The position numbers were made by a program, and so were the translations under genes. The notes beneath the pieces are model-generated. The model was not told the origin of the DNA, made no database searches, and saw nothing but the letters and a program-made list of their open reading frames with translations. Positions 59,559-64,000 of a stretch of DNA of 64,000 nt are shown one piece after another; position 1 is the stretch's first letter; each line of letters starts with the position of its first letter. Where the stretch lies: the NCBI RefSeq assembly GCF_022788695.1, contig NZ_CP085155.1, forward strand, positions 124,001 to 188,000. Direction: 5' to 3'. Source of the DNA: Pseudosulfitobacter sp. DSM 107133. Lineage in GTDB: Bacteria > Pseudomonadota > Alphaproteobacteria > Rhodobacterales > Rhodobacteraceae.

Positions 59559-60890
59559 ATGACAGCCAGCCAAACCCTGTTGCGTGGCCGCACGCTGAAC
59601 TTTTCCGCCGAACCGACAGGGCCGGAAGACACCGGCGCCTATCGCTATTGCGAGGATGGCGCGGTGCTGATCGAGGGGGGCATGATCGTCGCCTCGGGCG
59701 ATTATGCATCCGTCGCGGCCCAGGCGGTGCAGCCGCAGGTGATCGACCACCGCCCGCATCTGCTGATGGCGGGGTTCATCGACACGCATATCCATTTCCC
59801 GCAGGTGCAGGTGATTGCATCCTGGGGGGCGCAGCTGCTGGACTGGTTGAACAGCTATACGTTCCCCGAGGAGACCCGTTTCGCCAGCCCCGAACATAGT
59901 GCTGCGATGGCGGGCAGGTTCTACGACCTGTTGCTGGGGCATGGCACGACGACGGCGGTGGCCTATTGTTCGGTGCACAAGACATCTGCGGACGCGTTCT
60001 TTGCCGAGGCCGCGCGGCGCGACATGCGGATGATCGGCGGCAAGGTGATGATGGACCGCAACGCCCCCGACGCGCTGATGGACACGCCGCAATCAGGCTA
60101 TGACGATACACAGGCGTTGATCCGCGACTGGCACGGCAAGGGGCGGGCGTCCTATGCGATCACGCCGCGCTTTGCCATCACCTCGACCCCCGCGCAGATG
60201 GAGATGGCGCAGGCGCTGGTGGCGGAATACCCCGATTGTTATGTGCAGACGCATCTGTCGGAGAACCACGCCGAGATTGCCCTTACCCGCGAGCTGTACC
60301 CGCAGGCGCGGGATTATCTGGATGTGTATCAGTCTTATGGTTTGCTTGGCCCCAAGGCGTTGCTGGGCCATGCCATCCACCTGACCCCGCGCGAGATTGA
60401 CGCGCTGGCCCAGACGGGAAGCCGTCCGGTGTTTTGCCCCACGTCGAACCTGTTTCTGGGCAGCGGGCTGTTCGATGACGCGGGCCTGCGCGGGCGCGGG
60501 ATCGGCAACGCGATTGCCACGGATGTGGGGGCGGGCACCAGCTATTCCATGCTGCAAACCCTGAACGAAGGCTACAAGGTGCTGCAATTGCAGGGCCAGT
60601 CGCTGCACCCCTTGCGCGCGTTCCACTGGATCACGCGGGGCAATGCGGTGACGCTGGGGATGGAGGACAGGATCGGCACGCTGGAGGCTGGCACCGAAGC
60701 CGATGTCGTGGTGCTGGACGCGCGCGCCACACCTGCGATGGACCTGCGGATGGACCGTGCGGGCAGCCTGTCGGACGAGCTGTTCATCCTGCAGATGCTG
60801 GGCGATGACCGCGCAGTCGCGCAGGTCTATGTTGCGGGGCGGGCCAGCAAGGGGGCGCAGACTGCGCCGGTGCTTGAGGCGGCCATTTAG
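59559..60890 (+). CDS. guaD: guanine deaminase
   Basis: The 443-residue amidohydrolase has zinc ligands GFIDTHIHFPQ (His 77, 79), QTHLSEN, LGHAIHLTPRE and the Asp of IATDVGAGTSYSM (about 329), plus the guanine-deaminase pattern FCPTSNLFLGSGLF. It converts guanine to xanthine, the substrate of the XdhABC encoded just upstream. Confidence 0.94.
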   Translation: MTASQTLLRGRTLNFSAEPTGPEDTGAYRYCEDGAVLIEGGMIVASGDYASVAAQAVQPQVIDHRPHLLMAGFIDTHIHFPQVQVIASWGAQLLDWLNSYTFPEETRFASPEHSAAMAGRFYDLLLGHGTTTAVAYCSVHKTSADAFFAEAARRDMRMIGGKVMMDRNAPDALMDTPQSGYDDTQALIRDWHGKGRASYAITPRFAITSTPAQMEMAQALVAEYPDCYVQTHLSENHAEIALTRELYPQARDYLDVYQSYGLLGPKALLGHAIHLTPREIDALAQTGSRPVFCPTSNLFLGSGLFDDAGLRGRGIGNAIATDVGAGTSYSMLQTLNEGYKVLQLQGQSLHPLRAFHWITRGNAVTLGMEDRIGTLEAGTEADVVVLDARATPAMDLRMDRAGSLSDELFILQMLGDDRAVAQVYVAGRASKGAQTAPVLEAAI

Positions 60891-61019
60891 TTCAAAAGCC
60901 GATAACAGGGCACCGATTATCAAATCAAACCGAAAGGTGCTGTTGCGCATTTCCGTCTGGTCGGGGGGGCTGTTCGCGCCCATATTGATCCAGATTTCAA
61001 ATCCTTGCAGGAGATACCC

Positions 61020-61847
61020 ATGTCAGCAAAATATTATGCCCCCACGGGCGGGCATCCGGGACAAGAGCAATTGCTGACCGACCGGGCGATGTTCACCGAT
61101 GCCTATGCGGTGATCCCCAAGGGCACGATGCGCGACATCGTCACCAGCTTTTTGCCATTCTGGGAGGGCACCCGCCTGTGGGTTCTGTCGCGCCCCCTCA
61201 GCGGTTTTGCCGAGACGTTTTCGCAATACATCATGGAAGTCGCCCCCGGTGGCGGGTCGGACAAGCCCGAGAGTGACGACGGCGCCGAGGGCGTGTTGTT
61301 CATCGTCGAGGGCACCGCGACCCTGCGGGTGAATGGCGAAGTGCACAAGATGGTGCCCGGTGGCTATGCGTTCCTGCCGCCGAGCTCCGGCTGGACCCTG
61401 CACAACGAAAGCGACGCGATGCTGCGGTTTCATTGGGTGCGCAAGGCCTATGAGGCGGTCGAGGGGCTGCCGATGCCCGAGGTGATCGTGACCAACGAGG
61501 CGGATATTGCACCCACGGTGATGCCGGAGACGGATGGCAAATGGGCGACCACGCGCTTTGTCGACCCCAGAGATTTGCGCCACGACATGCATGTGACCGT
61601 TGTGACCTTCGAGCCGGGGGCGGTGATCCCCTTTGCCGAGACGCATGTGATGGAGCATGGGCTCTATGTGCTTGAAGGGAAAGCGGTTTACCGGCTGAAC
61701 CAGGACTGGGTCGAGGTTGAGGCCGGCGATTACATGTGGCTGCGCGCGTTCTGCCCGCAGGCCTGTTACGCGGGTGGACCGGGGCGGTTCCGGTATCTGC
61801 TGTATAAGGACGTGAACCGGCATATGAATTTGCGGCGGACGTTTTAG
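61020..61847 (+). CDS. allE: (S)-ureidoglycine aminohydrolase
   Basis: The 275-residue bicupin has two cupin repeats: VLFIVEGTATLRVNGEVHKM with FLPPSSGWTLHN, and VMEHGLYVLEGKAVYRLNQDW with CYAGG. It converts (S)-ureidoglycine to (S)-ureidoglycolate with release of ammonia, using Mn. ATG 61020 is used because AGGAG (61007-61011) is 8 bases upstream; the preceding in-frame start is inside that site. It is the last gene of the xdh-side run. Confidence 0.94.
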   Translation: MSAKYYAPTGGHPGQEQLLTDRAMFTDAYAVIPKGTMRDIVTSFLPFWEGTRLWVLSRPLSGFAETFSQYIMEVAPGGGSDKPESDDGAEGVLFIVEGTATLRVNGEVHKMVPGGYAFLPPSSGWTLHNESDAMLRFHWVRKAYEAVEGLPMPEVIVTNEADIAPTVMPETDGKWATTRFVDPRDLRHDMHVTVVTFEPGAVIPFAETHVMEHGLYVLEGKAVYRLNQDWVEVEAGDYMWLRAFCPQACYAGGPGRFRYLLYKDVNRHMNLRRTF

Positions 61848-61860
61848 GGTCTCGCGACAT

Positions 61861-62057
61861 AAGGGCGGCGCCTGACCGGGGTGGGCATCGCCACCCTTGT
61901 AACTGGCACTTTATCTCACGTCTTTGGCGTGAGGTATTTGGATCGCAAGACGGTGAGAAAGCGCCCGCCCATGGGGCGGTCGGGCGCTGCCCGGCGGTGC
62001 TACGCACCTTGATTCCGGGCTTTGGTGGGTGGGGTTGGTGTTTGGTGATGGTTGCTG
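61861..62057 (-). repeat. 190-bp structured intergenic repeat, copy 2 (inverted)
   Basis: This is the reverse complement of the element at 51886-52079, with 31- and 42-base identical blocks (62004-62034, 61959-62000) and 61921-61933. The long-range 17-base pairing of copy 1 is degenerate here (14 of 17). It lies between allE and an AT-rich orphan gene. Confidence 0.85.
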
Positions 62058-62136
62058 GGGCCAAATGTGGGCCATTGAAAAAATTCGCATCTAGCGCTTA
62101 ACTTTGCCGCAGTGCAAAATGTCGCGGAGTTCAGTG

Positions 62137-62763
62137 ATGCATGAAAAACGATTTTACCATGAAGTATTAGGTCCGACAATAAATCTCCTAAACCGCACTG
62201 AACAAAATGTATGTGTTGAGCCAAATTTCAATGACTTAATATCCCTCGCAAAACAGGTAGCTTCTGCTGCATATCATTTTCGGGAGCCAATACTTCGTCA
62301 CAGGGGCGAAGATAGGGTTGACCTAATGGCAGATCAAACCGCAGAAGAACTTAGACAACGTCTCGGTGATGTTGTCGATAGCAGCAAGCACGGTGTGCTG
62401 CGGAACCCAGATCGAACTGTAACCTTTCGAGCAAGCCTCGCCTTTGAATATGATCAGAGGTTTGGATACCGGTTTCTGAGAACTGAAGTATTGGCGACAA
62501 ATGGCCGCTATGGATCGTATAATATTTGCGATACCATCCAAAATTTTCTTCCTTTTTTGGCAAAAGAGCTAAGCCTACCTGGGAGTGTGGAGGAGAGAAC
62601 TCTGAAATCTCATCCGTTTTTGGAGTGGGCAGAAACATATTTGATGCCAGAAAGTGGCTTTGATCTCGAAGCGGTGGGTATTCGGACCTATCAAAAAGAC
62701 GCCAATGGGATACTAACTCTTTCTAACCTGCCAGAGGTGAAGTTTCGCGTCATACAACACTAG
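62137..62763 (+). CDS. AT-rich orphan gene of unknown function
   Basis: The 208-residue soluble protein has no recognised domain. Visible blocks include EKRFYHEVLGPTINLLNRTEQ, AYHFREPILRHR and FEYDQRFGYRFLRTEVLATN. It uses A/T-ending codons (TTT, ATA, CAA, AAA) and is much lower in GC than every neighbour, a sign of acquisition. ATG 62137 is favoured because GGAG (62126-62129) is 7 bases upstream; TTG 62104 and ATG 62119 lie in the same frame. It sits next to repeat copy 2 and is convergent with the IclR gene. Confidence 0.65.
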   Translation: MHEKRFYHEVLGPTINLLNRTEQNVCVEPNFNDLISLAKQVASAAYHFREPILRHRGEDRVDLMADQTAEELRQRLGDVVDSSKHGVLRNPDRTVTFRASLAFEYDQRFGYRFLRTEVLATNGRYGSYNICDTIQNFLPFLAKELSLPGSVEERTLKSHPFLEWAETYLMPESGFDLEAVGIRTYQKDANGILTLSNLPEVKFRVIQH

Positions 62764-62773
62764 CTCTCCAACC

Positions 62774-63601
62774 CTACCCCCCCAACGTCGCTGACAAATC
62801 CCGCGCCGCCGCCCGCACCGCTTCGCTCAGCCGTTCGATATCCTCCAGACCCACGCGGCTCGTCGGGCCAGAGACCGAAATCCCCGCCACCGCCTCTTGG
62901 TGAATGTCGAACACCGGTGCCGCGATGCAGCGCATGCCGATGTTGCGTTCTTCGGCGTCCACCGCATAGCCGCGCGCCCGGACCTGTTCCAGATCGGCGC
63001 GCAGGGTGTCCAGATCGGTGATGCTGTGCGGGGTAAAGGCGGTGAGCGTCTTGCCCGCCAATGCCCGCTGCAACCGCGCGTCGTCCATTTCCGCCAGCAG
63101 CGCCTTGCCGATGCCCGAAGCGTGCATGGGCGACAGGGTGCCGGGGGGGAAGAAGGCGCGGATGGTGGCCTCGGTCTCGACCTGGCTGACGAACAGAACC
63201 TGCCCGCCGCGTTCGATGCCAAGGTTGGCCGTCTCTCCCGTCTGCTCCATCAGCCGCCGCATCACCGGGCGGGCGCGCTCGACCAGACTGGTGCGGCGCA
63301 GGAAACGCGCACCGATGACAAAGGCGCGCGGGCCGATGTGCCAAAGCTGTTCGACGGCGTCAAATTCCACCAGCCCGCGCCCTTCGAGCGTGACAAGGAT
63401 GCGGTAGACCGTCGCCGGCGACTGGTCGGTTTCGGCCGCCAGCGTGGTCAGCGCCTTGCCCTGATGTTCGCTGAGAAACTCGAACACCTCCATGGCGCGG
63501 TCCAGCGATTTGATGGTGTTTTGCGCGGTCTTGTCCGACCAGTCGCGGGGGCGACCACGGGCGCGGCGGGGTTCGGAGGGGGGATTATCTTGGGAAACCA
63601 T
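62774..63601 (-). CDS. bhcR: IclR-family regulator, BhcR-like
   Basis: The 275-residue regulator has a basic N-terminus, IclR winged HTH (about 30-90; LDRAMEVFEFLSEHQGKALT, DQSPATVYRIL) and effector domain (PPGTLSPMHASGIGKALLAE, RGYAVDAEERNIGMRCIAA). It is divergent from an aminotransferase gene with the BhcA pattern, the exact arrangement known for BhcR and the bhc operon in Paracoccus. BhcR responds to glyoxylate. The palindrome at 63689-63711 is the likely binding site. Confidence 0.85.
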   Translation of the reverse strand: MVSQDNPPSEPRRARGRPRDWSDKTAQNTIKSLDRAMEVFEFLSEHQGKALTTLAAETDQSPATVYRILVTLEGRGLVEFDAVEQLWHIGPRAFVIGARFLRRTSLVERARPVMRRLMEQTGETANLGIERGGQVLFVSQVETEATIRAFFPPGTLSPMHASGIGKALLAEMDDARLQRALAGKTLTAFTPHSITDLDTLRADLEQVRARGYAVDAEERNIGMRCIAAPVFDIHQEAVAGISVSGPTSRVGLEDIERLSEAVRAAARDLSATLGG

Positions 63602-63688
63602 ATAATGCCTTTGTATTATTGCGAAAGCCGCTTTCGCGATGTGAAAAACTCAAACCACTGACAACGCTTGATTATTCTCTTTATAGCA

Positions 63689-63711
63689 TTTTTGAAAAAC
63701 GTTTTCAAAAA
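63689..63711. promoter_or_regulatory. palindromic operator in the bhcR-bhcA gap
   Basis: TTTTTGAAAA (63689-63698) and TTTTCAAAAA (63702-63711) are perfect ten-base arms around ACG. The site lies 57 bases before the bhcA ATG and 88 bases from bhcR. It fits an IclR dimer-of-dimers operator for divergent control. Confidence 0.65.
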
Positions 63712-63768
63712 AATTGGGTTCGCGCACAGCCTGTCCTAGAGTGGGTGAGATACATCAAGGAGACGGAC

Positions 63769-64000
63769 ATGAGCTTTCAGAACCCAGTTTTCATTCCGGG
63801 GCCGACCAACATCCCCGAAGTTTTGCGCAAAGCCTGCGACATGCCGACAATCGACCACCGGTCGCCCCTGTTCGGCCAGATCCTGCACCCCGCCCGCGCC
63901 GGCGTGCGCAAGGTGCTGAAAAGCGAAAGTGCCGAGGTGTTCATCTTTCCCTCGACCGGCACCGGTGGCTGGGAAACGGCGCTGACCAATACGCTGAGCG
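63769..64000 (+). CDS. bhcA: aspartate-glyoxylate aminotransferase BhcA (5' part, runs off the window)
   Basis: The first 77 residues are visible and match the serine/aspartate-glyoxylate aminotransferase class V family (NPVFIPGPTNIPEVLRKA, MPTIDHRSPLFGQIL, VFIFPSTGTGGWETAL). With a BhcR-like regulator divergent upstream, it is most likely BhcA, which makes glycine from glyoxylate with aspartate in the beta-hydroxyaspartate cycle. Serine-glyoxylate aminotransferase is the alternative. AAGGAG lies 6 bases before the ATG. The gene is cut by the window end. Confidence 0.8.
   Translation, partial: MSFQNPVFIPGPTNIPEVLRKACDMPTIDHRSPLFGQILHPARAGVRKVLKSESAEVFIFPSTGTGGWETALTNTLS

Overview
The window reads as chromosomal DNA of a Roseobacter-group alphaproteobacterium (Rhodobacteraceae). 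The evidence is high GC with dense GTG/TTG/ATG starts, tightly overlapping genes, and the combination of a type VI secretion system (T6SS) carrying a kinase/phosphatase control pathway, a purine/ureide degradation cluster and the start of a beta-hydroxyaspartate-cycle (bhc) operon. The taxonomic call is inferred from gene content; no rRNA or tRNA gene was seen.

Region 1 (1-38748) is one large T6SS locus with all 13 core components: tssA, B, C, hcp, E, F, G, J, K, L, M, clpV and vgrG. It also carries tagF, a TagH/Fha protein, a PpkA-type membrane kinase and a PppA-type phosphatase. Around the core are: a caspase-like/Sel1 periplasmic protein; a cargo module of DUF2169 protein, ketoacyl-synthase-like protein lacking its active-site residues, DUF4150 (PAAR-like) protein with a predicted AHH nuclease tip, and a probable immunity protein; a short TIGR02270-like protein with a DUF6484-like protein; and a five-gene coupled operon (secreted protein, ExbB, ExbD, ExbD, TonB-like/DUF4384 protein) that looks like a proton-driven envelope motor. 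A DotU-like/TssM-C hybrid without an ATPase domain, a membrane-anchored M15 peptidase and an OmpA-family protein close the locus. The most novel-looking parts are the Exb motor, whose periplasmic partner shares a domain with the receptor side of the kinase, and the ATPase-less second TssM.

Region 2 (about 38.8-46.8 kb) is mixed accessory metabolism: a VOC protein, a divergent LysR/MFS pair with a clear operator-like palindrome, a secreted SGNH hydrolase, a decayed secreted-protein gene, an RraA-like aldolase and an amidase with a divergent IclR regulator.

Region 3 (about 47-62 kb) is purine catabolism: guanine deaminase, xanthine dehydrogenase XdhABC, a purine permease, membrane urate oxidase PuuD, 5-hydroxyisourate hydrolase, a PuuE allantoinase-OHCU decarboxylase fusion, ureidoglycine aminohydrolase and ureidoglycolate lyase, with two paralogous LysR regulators. 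Together they would take guanine to glyoxylate. Only allantoate amidohydrolase is not seen. A 190-bp structured repeat occurs twice in opposite orientation, at about 51.9 and 61.9 kb. The second copy lies next to an AT-rich orphan gene that looks acquired.

Region 4 (62774-64000) is an IclR regulator (BhcR-like) divergent from the first gene of a bhc operon, with a near-perfect palindrome between them. This suggests that glyoxylate from ureides is assimilated through the beta-hydroxyaspartate cycle.
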